From Pithys albifrons albifrons (lineage: Eukaryota > Chordata > Aves > Passeriformes > Thamnophilidae), in assembly GCF_047495875.1 (NCBI RefSeq), contig NC_092473.1, forward strand, positions 15,157,733-15,221,732: 64,000 nucleotides of DNA, written 5' to 3'. Positions 1 to 11,392 of the stretch are shown one piece after another. The translations under genes were made by a program, and so were the position numbers. The notes under the pieces are model-generated. The model saw only the letters and a list, made by a program, of their open reading frames with translations, did no database searches and was not told the DNA's origin. Numbering within the stretch: position 1 is the first letter of the stretch; each line of letters begins with the position of its first letter.

Positions 1-168
1 GGGGCACCTGTGGCACAGCAGACTGAGCTGCCCAGGAGGCTCTTCCCACTCCCACATGGCCAGGACATTCAGTGCTTCTTGTTTTATCTGCTTTCCATCT
101 CCCTCTCTCCCCAAGCCCCAGCCCAGCATCCATCCCATGCTCTCCAGCAGGAGCTGGGCTGGAGGCAC
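1..168. other. Unique-looking sequence, no gene seen
   Basis: Short flank before the first minisatellite. Reading frames here run straight into the array and resemble no known protein. Confidence 0.5.
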
Positions 169-903
169 CTCCAGGGACCAGGATTGGCTCCAGGGACCAG
201 GGACCAGGATTGGCTCCAGGGACCAGGACTGGCTCCAGGGACCAGGATTGGCTCCAAGGACCAGGATTGGCTCCAGGGACCAGGCTGGCTCCAAGGACCA
301 GGGACCAGGATTTGCTCTAAGAACCAGGCTGGCTCCAGGGTCCAAGATTGGCTTCAGGGACCAGGATTAGCTCCAGGGACCAGGATTGGTTCCAGGGACC
401 AGGCTGGCTCCAAGGACCAGGGACCAGGGTTGGCTCCAGGGACCAGGATTAACTCCAGGGACCAGGATTGGCTCCAGGGACCAGGATTAACTCCAGGGAC
501 CAGGATTGGCTCCAGGGACCAGGATTGGCTCCAAGGACCAGGGACCAGGGTTGGCTCCAGGGACCAGGATTGGCTCCAGGGACCAGGATTGGCTCCAGGG
601 ACCAGGATTAACTCCAGGGACCAGGGTTGGCTCCAGGAACCAGGATTAGCTCCAGGGACAAGGACTGGCTCCAGGGACCAGGATTGGCTCCAGGGACCAG
701 GATTAGCTCCAGGGACCAGGATTGGCTCCAAGGACCAGGATTGGCTCCAGGGACCAGAACTGGCTCCAGGGACCAGAACTGGCTCCAGGGACCAGGATTG
801 GCTCCAGGGACCAGGATTGGCTCCAGGGACCAGAACTGGCTCCAGGGACCAGGATTGGCTCCAGGGACCAGGGACCAGGATTGGCTCCAGGGACCAGGAT
901 TGC
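169..903 (+). repeat. 19-bp minisatellite
   Basis: Tandem array of GGCTCCAGGGACCAGGATT with point variants (AACTCC, AAGGACC) and some short 6-15 bp partial units, in total about 38 units. It is open in several frames on both strands because the unit lacks stops; this is not evidence of coding. Confidence 0.95.
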
Positions 904-1417
904 TGCTGGTGGGACACCCACAGCTTCCCCTTTGCTCAGGGATGTGTCAGCCTGGCCCAGGTGCCCAGGGAAGCTGTGGCTGTGCCAATGGATGTGTCTC
1001 CTCAGATTTAAAGTGACAGCTCATCCCTGTGTGTTAAACACCACCTGAGTTTATTGAAAACATCTATTGAGGCTTTTGTGGCATCCCTGGGGGGAAATAT
1101 CCATCAGTTCCAGCTTGTTGGGGCTCAAAAGAGCAGATACATTTTTAATAATCAATTGCCATTTAAGACCCCATAACACCCCAATTAGGCAGAAGTGAAA
1201 TGTCCCAATTAGGCAGAAATGGACTGGAATGTGGCCTTCAGTGTCCCTTCCCAAGCCATTCCAGGGGTTCCTGATGTTTGGGGATTGTATTTTTGGCAGG
1301 AGCTGCCTGGCTGTGACAATCCCACCCTCTCCATCCAAACTGGCCTTGGGATCCACACCCTTTTCCCAGTGGGAAAAGAACTCGGTGGGAGTTCAGGTCC
1401 CTTGGCAGCACCTCCAG
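904..1417. other. Unique-looking spacer, no gene seen
   Basis: It contains a short CR1-like snippet (GTGCCCAGGGAAGCTGTGGC near 960) and AT-richer DNA. No splice-flanked exon is recognised. Confidence 0.4.
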
Positions 1418-2045
1418 CTCCAACCATCCCAGGAGCTTCCAACCATCCCAGGAGCTTCCAACCATCCCAGGAAACCTGTCAGGAGCTTCCAACCATCCCA
1501 GGAAACATCCCAGGAGCTTCCAACCATCCCAGGAGCTTCCAACCATCCCAGGAAACATCCCAGGAGCTTCCAACCATCCCAGGAAACATCCCAGGAGCTT
1601 CCAACCATTCCAGGAGCTTCCAATCATCCCAGGAAACATCCCAGGAGCTTCCAACCATCCCAGGAACTTCCAACCATCCCAGAGAACATCCCAGAAGCTT
1701 CCAACCATCCCAGGAGCTTCCAACCATCCCAGGAAACATCCCAGGAGCTTTCAACCATCCCAGGAGCTTCCAACCATCCCAGGAAACATCCCAGGAGCTT
1801 TCAACCATCCCAGGAGCTTCCAACCATCCCAGGAAACTTGTCAGGAGCTTCCAACCATCCCAGGAGCTTCCAACCATCCCAGGAAACTTGTCAGGAGCTT
1901 CCAACCACCCCAGAGAACATCCCAGGAGCTTCCAACCATCCCAGGAGCTTCCAACCATCCCAGGAAACATCCCAGGAGCTTCCAACCACCCCAGAGAACA
2001 TCCCAGGAGCTTCCAACCATCCCAGGAGCTTCCAGCCACCCCAGG
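1418..2045 (+). repeat. Composite minisatellite, left arm of an inverted pair
   Basis: Two alternating modules are seen: a 19-mer GAGCTTCCAACCATCCCAG and a 12-mer GAAACATCCCAG (variants GAAACCTGTCAG, GAGAACATCCCAG). The same composite unit reappears in reverse complement at 2648-3296. Confidence 0.95.
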
Positions 2046-2647
2046 AATCTGGCAGGAGTGCCAGAGCACAGGAGAAGGGACAGACAGTCTGTTGGGTGCC
2101 ACCTGCTCCTCCCACGCTGTTCTGGGCAGGGGGCACGTGGGTGGCCACGATTCCCATCCTGGCAGGGATCTCTGTGCCCTTTCCATGCACCTTCCCAGGG
2201 CTTTTCCCTGCTCTCCTGCCACTGTGATGGGAGCTCCAAACCCCCCTCAGCACAGAGGGTGCAATTAAGAGCAGGAAACCGGAGGACTTTCCCTCCTGGA
2301 GGGGGCCAGGGAGGGATTTTTGTGGCTGTTGGTTCCCATCTGTGGGAGGGAGGAAAGCCAGGACCAGCTGGGGATGTTGCTTAGCAACGGAGCCAGCGCT
2401 TGGTACAGAGAAAAAAGACCAAAAGCAACAAAAAATCCTCATTTCAAACAGGTTTCCCCAGGCAGGGCTGGCAGGGGGCACGAGCAGCCCTGGCAGGGAA
2501 GGGATGCCGTGCCCATGGCACTGCTCTACAAGCAGGGCATGGCCCTCTTGCCCAGGATTTTATGCTTTGGAACTGTTGGGCTGCCACATGAAGTGCATTT
2601 AGAGCAGGAAAGCTCCTCCTGCCCCACTCAGCCCCCAAAGCAGCCAA
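2046..2647. other. 600-bp spacer between inverted arrays
   Basis: Unique-looking sequence with no recognised gene. It would form the loop of a hairpin between the flanking inverted arrays. Confidence 0.5.
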
Positions 2648-3296
2648 GAAGCTCCTGGGATGGTTGGAAGCTCCAAAGATGGTTGGAAGCTCCAAGGATG
2701 GTTGGAAGCTCCTGGGATGTTTCCTGGGATGGTTGGAAGCTCCTGGCAGGTTTCCTGGGATGGTTGGAAGCTCCTGGGATGGTTGGAAGCTCCTGAGATG
2801 TTCTCTGGGATGGCTGGAAGGTCCTGGCAGGTTTTCTGCGATGGTTGGAAGCTCCTGGGGTGGTTGGAAGCTCCTGGCAGGTTTTCTGGGATGGTTAGAA
2901 GCTCCTGGGATGTTTTCTGGGATGGTTGGAAGCTCCTGGGATGGTTGAAAGCTCCTGGGATGTTTCCTGGGATGGTTGGAAGCTCCTGGAATGGTTAGAA
3001 GCTCCTGGGATGTTCTCTGGGATGGTTGGAAGCTCCTGGGATGTTTTCTGGGATGGTTGGAAGCTCCTGGGGTGGTTGGAAGCTCCTGGCAGGTTTTCTG
3101 GAGTGGTTGGAAGCTTCTGGGATGTTTCCTGGGATGGCTGGAAGCTCCTGGGGTGGTTGGAAGCTCCTGGCAGGTTTCCTGGGATGGTTGGAAGCTCCTG
3201 GGGTGGTTGGAAGCTCCTGCCAAGTTTCCTGGAGTGGTTGGAAGCTCCCGGAGTGGTTGGAAGCTCCTGAGAGGTTTTCTGGGATGGTTGGAAGCT
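2648..3296 (-). repeat. Composite minisatellite, right arm of an inverted pair
   Basis: Units CTGGGATGGTTGGAAGCTC and CTGGGATGTTTC are reverse complements of the modules at 1418-2045. The CAGGTTTCC variant is also present in both arms, so both descend from one array. Confidence 0.95.
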
Positions 3297-3863
3297 CTGC
3301 TGAGCTCAGAGAGTCAACCCCTAATTACAAAGGGAATTAATTAGGGCAGGGCCAGCGCTGGCAGAGCTGAGAACCCCCAACCCCCCCCAGGCTGCTTTAT
3401 CTCCACTTCAGTCACTCAGACAATTTGCAACAGCCAGGCCTGACCTCCCCCAGTGCCAGCACTGGACAAAGGGGACATCAAAGGGGACATCAAAGGGGGC
3501 ATGTCCCCACCCTGAGGAATATCCTTGTTCAAAGAGCTGCCCGTTGATTCAGCCAGAAAACCAGAGCAAATGATTAACCTGCTCCTGGATTGGCACTTTA
3601 TTAGTCCTTATCTGCCTGGTGATGGGGTGGGTAAATTTGTTTGGGCCAAATTGTTATAGAAAAGCACTTTAAAGGGCTAATAAAACACGAGTTAATGTTA
3701 TGAACAGCTGGAAACCTTGGGAAGTGACTCCAGGGCAGAGGGAAGTGCTGCAGCTTTGCCTCTAAAACCTGCTGGAATTAAAGAGAATTCCAATTTGTCT
3801 GCAAGGCAGCCCTGGGTGTGGGAACAGCGAGAGGAGCTCGTGATTGAACCCCAGAGGGGTTTG
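3297..3863. other. Unique AT-richer sequence, no gene seen
   Basis: Non-repetitive stretch. 3540-3720 has several TAAT/ATTA motifs and could be a conserved noncoding element; that is only an impression from composition. Confidence 0.35.
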
Positions 3864-4256
3864 GGGTGAAAGGAACATTAAAGCCCACCCAGTGCCACCC
3901 CTGCCATGGACAGGGACACCTCCCACCAGCCCAGGGTGCTCCAAGCCCTGTCCAGCCTGGCCTGGGACACTCTCAGGGCTGGGGCAGCCACAGCTTCTCT
4001 GGGCACCTGTGCCAGGGCCTGCCCACCCTCCCAGCCAGAAATTCCTTCCCAATATCCCATCCATCCCTGCCCTCTGGCAGTGGGAAGCCATTCCCTGTGC
4101 CCTGTCCCTCCATCCCCTGTCCCTAGTCCCTCTCCAGCTCTCCTGGAGCCCCTTCAGGCCCTGCCAGGGCTCTCAGGTGTTCTTGGAGCCTTCTCTTCTC
4201 CAGGTGATGTCCCAGCTCTCCCAGCCTGGCTCCAGCCCAGAGGGATCCAGAATTCT
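3864..4256 (-). mobile_element. CR1 LINE 3' fragment
   Basis: 5'-truncated CR1 (avian LINE) on the minus strand. It is recognised by the conserved blocks CCATGGACAGGGACACCTCC, GGGCACCTGTGCCAGGGC and CTTCTCTTCTCCAGGTGA, the reverse complement of the CR1 3' UTR. No coding part remains. Confidence 0.85.
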
Positions 4257-4612
4257 GGAGTGGGTTGGGTTGGAAGGGGCATTAAAGCCCACCCAGTGCC
4301 ACCCCTGCCATGGGCAGGGACACCTCCCACCAGCCCAGGCTGCTCCAAGCCCTGTCCAACCTGGCCTGGGACACTCCCAGGGCTGGGGCAGCCACAGCTT
4401 CTCTGGGCACCTGTGCCAGGGCCTGCCCACCCTCCCAGCCTGCAATTCCTTCCCAATATCCCACCTAACCCTTCCTGGCAATGGGAAGCCATTCCCCTTG
4501 GCCTGTCCCACATCCCTCTCCAGCTCTCCTGGAGCCCCTTTAGGCTCTGGAAGGGGCTCTCAGCTCTCCCTTCTCCAGGTGAGCCCCCCCAGCTCTCCCA
4601 GCCTGGTCCAGC
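4257..4612 (-). mobile_element. CR1 LINE 3' fragment
   Basis: A second minus-strand CR1 directly follows the first. Together with the next 190 bases it is nearly identical to 27,713-28,256 in duplicon A, in the same orientation. Confidence 0.85.
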
Positions 4613-4800
4613 CCTTTCATTTGTGTCCATATTTTCCTATCCATCCCCATTCCTGGACAAGGCAGTTCCCTGGAGCTGCTTTTCCTGCTGTTTGCCCCAC
4701 ACCCCCTTTCCTGCTCTCCCCTTCAGCATTTTCTCTCTGCTGACACCACAGAGCAGCAGCTTCAGTGACCCTGTGACAGCTCCTGTGCCTCTGAGTCTCA
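4613..4800 (-). repeat. Non-CR1 segment shared with the duplicons
   Basis: This stretch (ATTTTCCTATCCATCCCCAT and following) recurs at about 28,075-28,256 and 51,271-51,452. It is always attached to the same CR1, so it travels as a composite dispersed repeat. Confidence 0.75.
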
Positions 4801-5110
4801 CAGGGAGGAATTTCTTCCCAATATCCCACCAAACCCTGCCCTCCTTCAGCCATTCCCTTGTCCTGTCCCTCCACCCCTTGTCCCACATCCCTCTCCACCC
4901 TCCTGGCAGACCTGAATCCTCCTGCCAGGGTGTTGGGGCTTTTCCCAAACCATCATTAACAATCCCACCAAACCCTGCCCTCCTTCAGCCATTCCCTTGT
5001 CCTGTCCCTCCATCCCTTGTCCCACATCCCTCTCCACCCTCCTGGCAGACCTAAATCCTCCTGCCAGGGTGTTGGGGCTTTTCCCAAACCATCCTTAACG
5101 ATCCCACCAC
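4801..5110 (-). repeat. Two tandem CR1-related pieces
   Basis: A roughly 145-base segment (CTTCCCAATATCCCACC at its first start, ending CAAACCATCATTAACAATCC) is repeated twice in tandem. Its first half matches the CR1 3' UTR on the minus strand. Confidence 0.7.
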
Positions 5111-5961
5111 CCCCTCGTGCTGGGAATCCTCCTCCCTCCATGGGGTGAGGGGGGCACAGGGTGGCAGGGGGGGCACCAGGGGAGCTGTGGCACAGGGCAC
5201 AGAGCTGGAGATGGGTGGCAGAGGCAGCAGGGAGACCCTTGGTGAGGTCAGGCTGGGAATCCTCCTGCTGCAGGGCCAGCCAGGGGTTTCCATGGAAACC
5301 CAGAGATGGGATCAGGCAGTGGGAACACAGAGAGGGAATCCTGCCCACGTGGGCACCCCGTGCCCACCCGCTGGCATTCAGACATTTTCAGGCTGGCAAA
5401 GCAAAGATAAATTTCCAGGTGCTGCTGAGATAAGAATGGAATTTGTCTGGAGAACTTGAGCAAGAAAAGAAGCTGCAGAAACTCCACGGAGTAACATTAA
5501 GAGAGCTCTTTTATAAAATGAAAATAAGTTGCATTGAGACTGTTTAGATCTAGCAAATTTTAGGAAATTTGTACTAATTAATAATGAGCTGTAGCTGTGT
5601 GAGGTTGGAGAGTTTGCAGGGTGTGTGCAGGTTTTAAGACTGTAACTGTGTGAAATGTGGTCCCTCCTGAAACTTAAATATTCTTGCACAAGATTAGATT
5701 AAATATTAATGTATTTTCCCCTTTCCCCTTTTTCCTTCTCTGCTCCTCTTCCCTTCTCTCCACAACTCCTGGAACTCACGACAAAGAGCAGTGAGAAATA
5801 AACTCCCAGAAACCCACAAAAAATGAGATGCAACCAAGTGATTTATTTAACCAGGGAGGTTGAAGCCCCTGAAAAGCCCCTAAAAGGCTCCACTGAGAAC
5901 TGTCTGTGGAGTTTGGGGGTTGTGACTCCTGCCCTGCTCTTGGATCCAGCACCAAACCCAA
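5111..5961. other. Unique-looking sequence, no gene seen
   Basis: Mixed composition; 5460-5720 is AT-rich and non-repetitive. No recognisable exon on either strand. Confidence 0.4.
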
Positions 5962-6125
5962 CCTGGGGCTGCCCCAGCCCTGGGAGTGTCCCAGGCCAGG
6001 CTGGACAGGGCTTGGAGCACCCTGGGCTGGTGGGAGGTGTCCCTGCCCATGGCAGGGGTGGCACTGGGTGGGCTTTGAGGTCCCTTCCAACCCAAACCAT
6101 TCTGGGATTCTGTGGCTCAGAAAAC
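5962..6125 (+). mobile_element. CR1 LINE 3' end
   Basis: Plus-strand CR1 terminus: CCCTGGGAGTGTCCCAGGCC through CCAACCCAAACCATTCTGGG and a final ATTCTGTGG-type tail. Confidence 0.85.
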
Positions 6126-6545
6126 ATCCTCCCATTTCACTGCCCCTTCCAGAATAACAGGAAATCCAGAGAGATCCAATTCCCTCTCCTTGATTTCACC
6201 CTGGAGAAGAGAAGGCTCCAGGGACACCTTGGAGCCCCTTTGAGTGCCTAAAGAGGCTCCAAAAGAACCAGAGAAAGATTTTGGACAAGACTCTGGAGGA
6301 ACAGGACAAGGGGAATGGCTTCCCACTGACACTGGGATATTGGGAAGGAATTGCTGGCTGGGAGGGTGGGCAGGCCCTGGCACAGGTGCCCAGAGAAGCT
6401 GTGGCTGCCCCAGCCCTGGGAGTGTCCCAGGCCAGGCTGGACAGGGCTTGGAGCACCCTGGGCTGGTGGGAGGTGTCCCTGCCATGGCAGGGGTGGCACT
6501 GGGTGGGTTTTGAGGTCCTTTCCACCCCAAACCATCCTGGAATTC
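6126..6545 (+). mobile_element. CR1 plus its 5' spacer (about 420-bp composite unit)
   Basis: A spacer starting GAAAACATCCTCCCATTTCA leads into CTGGAGAAGAGAAGGCTCC and a CR1 3' UTR ending near 6540. The same composite occurs at 27.3-27.7 kb (inverted), 36.3-37.1 kb, 50.5-50.9 kb (inverted) and 58.8-59.2 kb. Confidence 0.82.
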
Positions 6546-6589
6546 TGGATACCTCTGGGCTGGAGCCAGGCTGGGAGAGCTGGGGGTGT

Positions 6590-6940
6590 CACCTGGAGAA
6601 GAGAAGGCTCCAAGGACACCTGAGAGCCCCTGGCAGGGCCTGAAGGGGCTCCAGGAGAGCTGGAGAGGGACTGGGGACAAGGGATGGAGGGACAGGGCAC
6701 AGGGAATGGCTTCCCACTGCCAGAGGGCAGGGATGGATGGGATATTGGGAAGGAATTCCTGGCTGGGAGGGTGGGCAGGCCCTGGCACAGGTGCCCAGAG
6801 AAGCTGTGGCTGCCCCAGCCCTGGGAGTGTCCCAGGCCAGGCTGGACAGGGCTTGGAGCACCCTGGGCTGGTGGGAGGTGTCCCTGCCCATGGTAGGGGT
6901 GGCACTGGATGGGCTTTAATGCCCCTTCCAAACCATTCCA
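6590..6940 (+). mobile_element. CR1 LINE 3' fragment
   Basis: Third plus-strand CR1 in a row, from GAGAAGAGAAGGCTCC to the 3' end CCTTCCAAACCATTCCATTA. Confidence 0.85.
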
Positions 6941-7270
6941 TTACTTTTTCCCGTGGTTTGTGTCCATCCCTATAACATGACCTGTTTCCTTCTCACTGAT
7001 AACAAGAGACACCAAAAGCTCCACGTTGATTTGTTGCCTCCAGAAATGCAGCTGCAACGGGCTGTGAGACCCATGGGATGTGCTGACGGATATTCCAAGC
7101 CCTCCACAAGGAGCAAACAGAGAGGGCTGGGAATTAAGGACTTCCCTGAGCCCCAGCTTGGAGGAGTTAATCCAATAATCCATTGGAGCCTCTGGAAAGC
7201 AGCAAATTCCCTGCCTGAGCCTGGACCTACAAAGGAAAGGTGAGGAGAAGGAAAAGCAAAGAAGTCTTAG
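6941..7270. other. Unique-looking sequence, no gene seen
   Basis: No exon recognised. The last 45 bases (7225-7270, AGGTGAGGAGAAGGAAAAGC) are found inverted beside the copy B array at about 52,900-52,945. Confidence 0.45.
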
Positions 7271-7914
7271 GGCTGGGGAGGGAAGGGATGGAAAAGAGCA
7301 GGAGAGGGAAGGGATGGGAAGAACAGGAGATGGAAGGGATGGAAAGAGCAGGAGAGGGAAGGGATGGAAAGAACAGGGGAGGGAAGGGATGGGAAGAGCA
7401 GAGAGGGAAGGGATGGGAAGAGCAGGAGAGGGAAGGGATGGGAAGAGCAGGAGAGGGAAGGGATGGAAAGAACAGGAGAGGGAAGGGATGGGAAGAACAG
7501 GGGAGGGAAGGGATGGGAAGAACAGGAGAGGGAAGGGATGAGAAGAACAGGAGAGGGAAGGGATGGGAAGAACAGGAGAGGGAAGGGATGGGAAGAACAG
7601 GGGAGGGAAGGGATGGGAAGAACAGGAGAGGGAAGGGATGAGAAGAACAGGAGAGGGAAGGGATGGGAAGAACAGGGGAGGGAAGGGATGAGAAGAACAG
7701 GAGAGGGAAGGGATGGGAAGAACAGGAGAGGGAAGGGATGAGAAGAACAGGAGAGGGAAGGGATGGGAAGAACAGGAGAGGGAAGGGATGGGAAGAACAG
7801 GGGAGGGAAGGGATGGGAAGAACAGGAGAGGGAAGGGATGGGAAGAACAGGGGAGGGAAGGAGTGAAAAGAACAGGGGAGGGAAGGGATGGGAAGAACAG
7901 GGGAGGGAAGGATT
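7271..7914 (+). repeat. 25-bp G-rich minisatellite (inverted relative to 29.4 kb)
   Basis: About 26 units containing GAGAGGGAAGGGATGGGAAG plus GAAC. It is the reverse complement of the family at 29,409-30,362 and 52,607-52,896. Runs of GGG on the plus strand give G-quadruplex potential. Confidence 0.95.
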
Positions 7915-8847
7915 GCCACTGGGCAAAGCAGGCACGTGACTGGCAGTGCCAACCCTTCACCCTGCAGAAGAAGTTGGGGGCTGAGCTGGGCTTTGGGACC
8001 ACTCACTGCTGCTGTTTGGTGTCACTCAGAGCTCAGGAGAAGGGAAAGCTTCCCATGGTGGCCTCAGCCTGGAGTGTCCTCACCTCCCCAGCCACAGCCC
8101 TGGCCTTCTCCTGCCATCCCTGTGAGATTCCCACTGGCCTGACCCCTCAGAGTGCTCCAGCAGCCCCCCAGCCACTGCTGAGTGGGAATTCTGCTCCCTC
8201 ACAGCCCCCTCAGTCACTTCATTGCTCTACCAGAGCCCGACTAACCAGCTTGAAACTTCTTCTTTAAACTGGAATTGAAAACAAAAACAAACAAAAAAAA
8301 CCCCAACAAAAACAAAACAAAAAACAAAGGGAAGAAAAGAGGAAAGAAACTGGCTCAAATATTCCAGCTGCTTGAAAAGGAGGAGACTTTAGAAAGTACA
8401 TTCTATTTTTCATTTGAAGGCCAGGCAGTGCTTTGCTTTGCTTTGCTTTGCAGCCTCAAACCCCAGCGTGAGCCTCAGGTGGGGTCAAGGACTGACTCAT
8501 CCCTCCCTGTGGAATTTGCCTGAGCTGGGGCAGAGCTGCTGGCAGAGAGATCCTGTCCAGGCTGGAGCACTCCAGGAGCCTCCCCTGCCACTGCTCTGCC
8601 CACTGGAGGGGCACACTCTGCCTTTTTGGGGGCTTCCCAACAGGCTGCTCAGAAACTGGGCAAAAGCTGCCTCTGCAGAGGGCCAAGGGCTGGACACACA
8701 TCAGGGGGGCTGGGAATCCAACAGCATGGACTGGATTCAAAGCTCAGGATGTGGGGCTGGCCAGGAACTGGGAACAACACAGAGGGGTTTGCAGTAACAG
8801 AGCTGGGCTGCTCCAAGGAAAAGTCACTCCAAGTGTTGGGAATCAAC
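7915..8847. other. Unique-looking sequence with A-rich and TTTGC runs
   Basis: It includes an A-rich CAAAA-type stretch at 8278-8340 and a short (CTTTG)n at 8430-8452. No gene recognised. Confidence 0.4.
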
Positions 8848-9315
8848 CAGGAGAATCCCAGAGTGGTTTGGGTTGGGAGGGACTTTAAAACCCATCCAGT
8901 GCCACCCCTGCCATGGGCAGGGACACCTCCCACCAGCCCAGGGTGCTCCAAGCCCTGTCCAACCTTGGACACTCCCGGGGCTGGGGCAGCCACAGCTTCT
9001 CTGGGCACCCTGAGTCAGTTCCAAAATTCCTCCCCAATATCCCATCCATCCCTGCCCTCTGGCAGTGGGATGTCATTCCCTGTGTCTTGTCCCTCCATCC
9101 CTTGTCCCCAGTCCCTCTCCAGCTCTCCTGAAGCCCCTTAAGGCCCTGGAAGGGGCTCTCAGGTGTCCCTGGACCCTTCTCTTCTCCAGGTGACCCCCCA
9201 GCCTGTCCCAGAGCAGAGGGATCCAGCCCTGGAGCATCTCTGGGGCCTCCTCTGGACTCTCCAGCAGCTCCACATCCTCCTCTGGGTGTCCCAGAGCTGG
9301 ACTGAGCCCTTTGAT
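8848..9315 (-). mobile_element. CR1 LINE fragment
   Basis: Minus-strand CR1 from GTTTGGGTTGGGAGGGACTT to the upstream UTR part (GGGGCCTCCTCTGGACTCTC), longer than most copies here. Confidence 0.83.
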
Positions 9316-9739
9316 TTTGGCTTACACTCCTCTTTAATTAAAGGGCCTGACTTTCTAATCCAATCAATCTCGATAAATGCCAACCCTTCCTGCAGATAAA
9401 GCTGGAGCCTTATCAGGGCCCCACAGCCACGAGGCAGAGATGAGCCTAAAATGACACAGCAAAGCAGCTTGTGGAGCATCTGGCCAGCACAGCTGGGTGG
9501 GCACAGCTCTGCCCTTGTGCTGCCAAGGTGTGCTGGTGGCACTGAGCCCCCCTGGGCACTGCCCTGCCCTCTGCCCACCCAGTTAGTGCTGCCCCAGCAG
9601 GTTAAACTCTCTGCTGGTGCCACAAACCCCCTACCTGGGAGCTGCTGGAATTCCAGGGGGGAGGCTGCAGAGCTGGGGATGGAATGCAACACAATTCCAG
9701 GCAGGAATTGCCACAATTCCAGGTTGGCCACAAGCTCAT
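9316..9739. other. Unique-looking sequence, no gene seen
   Basis: No repeats or exons recognised apart from ordinary low complexity. Confidence 0.4.
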
Positions 9740-10633
9740 TCCAACCCTTTCCTGGCTGGTGGTGAACTCCCCATCCCAACCTTGTGGCCAGTCCAGGCTC
9801 GGGAGGGGTTTGGGATGCAGAGTCCCACCAGGGGGCAATTCTGGATGTGCAAAGAGCAACTTGGAGCCCCAAATGTGCCTGTGCCAACCTGTGTGACCCA
9901 GGCAGGTCCTTGTGCAGACCCCCAGGTCCTCCCTCCTCTATCCAGGTGGGAGCTGAATATTTGGGAGGACACCTGGGATGGGCTTGGGCATGTCCAGTGT
10001 GTGTAGGGAGGGTGTTCTCCCAACCCTTTCCTGGCTGGTGGTGAACTCCCCATCCCAACCTTGTGGCCAGTCCAGGCTCGGGAGGGGTTTGGGATGCAGA
10101 ATTCCACCAGGAGCTCAGCTGCAAATGTTTTATGGCAATTCTGGATGTGCAAAGAGCAACTTGGAGTCCCAAATGTGCCTGTGCCAACCTGTGTGACCCA
10201 GGCAGGTCCTTGTGCAGACCCCCTGGTCCTCCTTCCTCCGTCCAGGTGGGAATGGAGGTGAATATTTGGGAGGACACCTGGGATGGGCTTGGGCATGTCT
10301 AGTGTGTGTAGGGAGGGTGTTCTCCCAACCCTTTCCTGGCTGGTGGTGAACTCCCCATCCCAACCTTGTGGCCAGTCCAGGCTCGGGAGGGGTTTGGGAT
10401 GCAGAGTCCCACCAGGAGCTCAGCTGCAAATGTTTTATGGCAATTCTGGATGTGCAAAGAGCAACTTGGAGTCCCAAATGTGCCTGTGCCAACCTGTGTG
10501 ACCCAGGCAGGTCCTTGTGCAGACCCCCAGGTCCTCTTTCCTCCATCCAGGTGGGAATGGAGGTGAATATTTGGGAGGACACCTGGGATGGGCTTGGGCT
10601 TGGGCATGTCCAGTGTGTGTAGGGAGGGTGTTC
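9740..10633 (+). repeat. About 305-bp tandem repeat, three units
   Basis: Units begin near CCAACCCTTTCCTGGCTGGT at 9740, 10020 and 10325. The first unit lacks a 24-base segment (AGCTCAGCTGCAAATGTTTT region) present in the other two. The units are otherwise nearly identical. Confidence 0.92.
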
Positions 10634-11392
10634 TCTGTAAAATCAGGGAGTTCCTTCCCTTGTCAGGGCATTTTCTGTAGTAAATAATATTATTACAAGA
10701 TGTAAAATGTGCTAAAAAAGGTGAAGAGGTGAAAACAACCCCAAAGCAGAGGGGATAAAATGCAGACTTATCAGCCCTTTGGGGCAGTGCCAGGATGGTC
10801 TGATATTGGTGTTGGCACTGCAGAGCTTGAATTAACCCAGGAAAGAGGAATTTGGGAATATTTCTGGAATTCTGGCCCCTCCAGCAACCTGATCCCTCCA
10901 AATGTCTGGGAGAAAAGAGCTCTGGAGGATCTGTCTGAGCTTCTCCCCAAGGGTGTGTGGGCAGGTTAAATAATGCAGGAGCAGCTGTAATTACTCTGTG
11001 CAGTTTCTCTGGAAACATTGGGAAAATATTAGCACATTGTTCTCCTTTTGTTCTTTCCCTTTCCCTTTCCCTTGGCTGCTTTTTTTGCTTTTTCCAGGGT
11101 CTAGAACAATCTAATGGTTTAATGAGAGAAATGACAACACACGACACGAAAAGAGCCTTTTAGCGGCTCTCGTTACCCAAAGCCAATTAGAGCAGAGTAA
11201 TTAGTGACTCCCCTGCTGTGGGAAGTGCAGGATGAGACCTTGGCAGGATGGGCCTGATGGAGGGAGAGGGACTCAGTGCAGAACAAGGCTGAAGGTGGCC
11301 ACTGTGCCCCACAGAGCACCCAAAGAACAACTTCCCTCTGCTGTTCTCCTGCCCTGCTCTGTAGAGATTTGTTGCTCTGGCTCTTCCTCCAA
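10634..11392. other. Unique sequence, possible conserved noncoding DNA
   Basis: Non-repetitive. 11,130-11,215 (CGACACGAAAAGAGCC, CCAATTAGAGCAGAGTAATT) has an AT-rich, homeodomain-site-like look. No exon recognised. Confidence 0.35.

Noticed and set aside
10..1011. 333-codon frame over the first array
   Set aside because: Translation is the GPGLAPGTRDQDWLQ repeat of the 19-bp minisatellite; open in several frames.
9740..10633. CRISPR array
   Set aside because: Units are contiguous, about 305 bp, without unique spacers, in vertebrate DNA. The same applies to all other arrays here.
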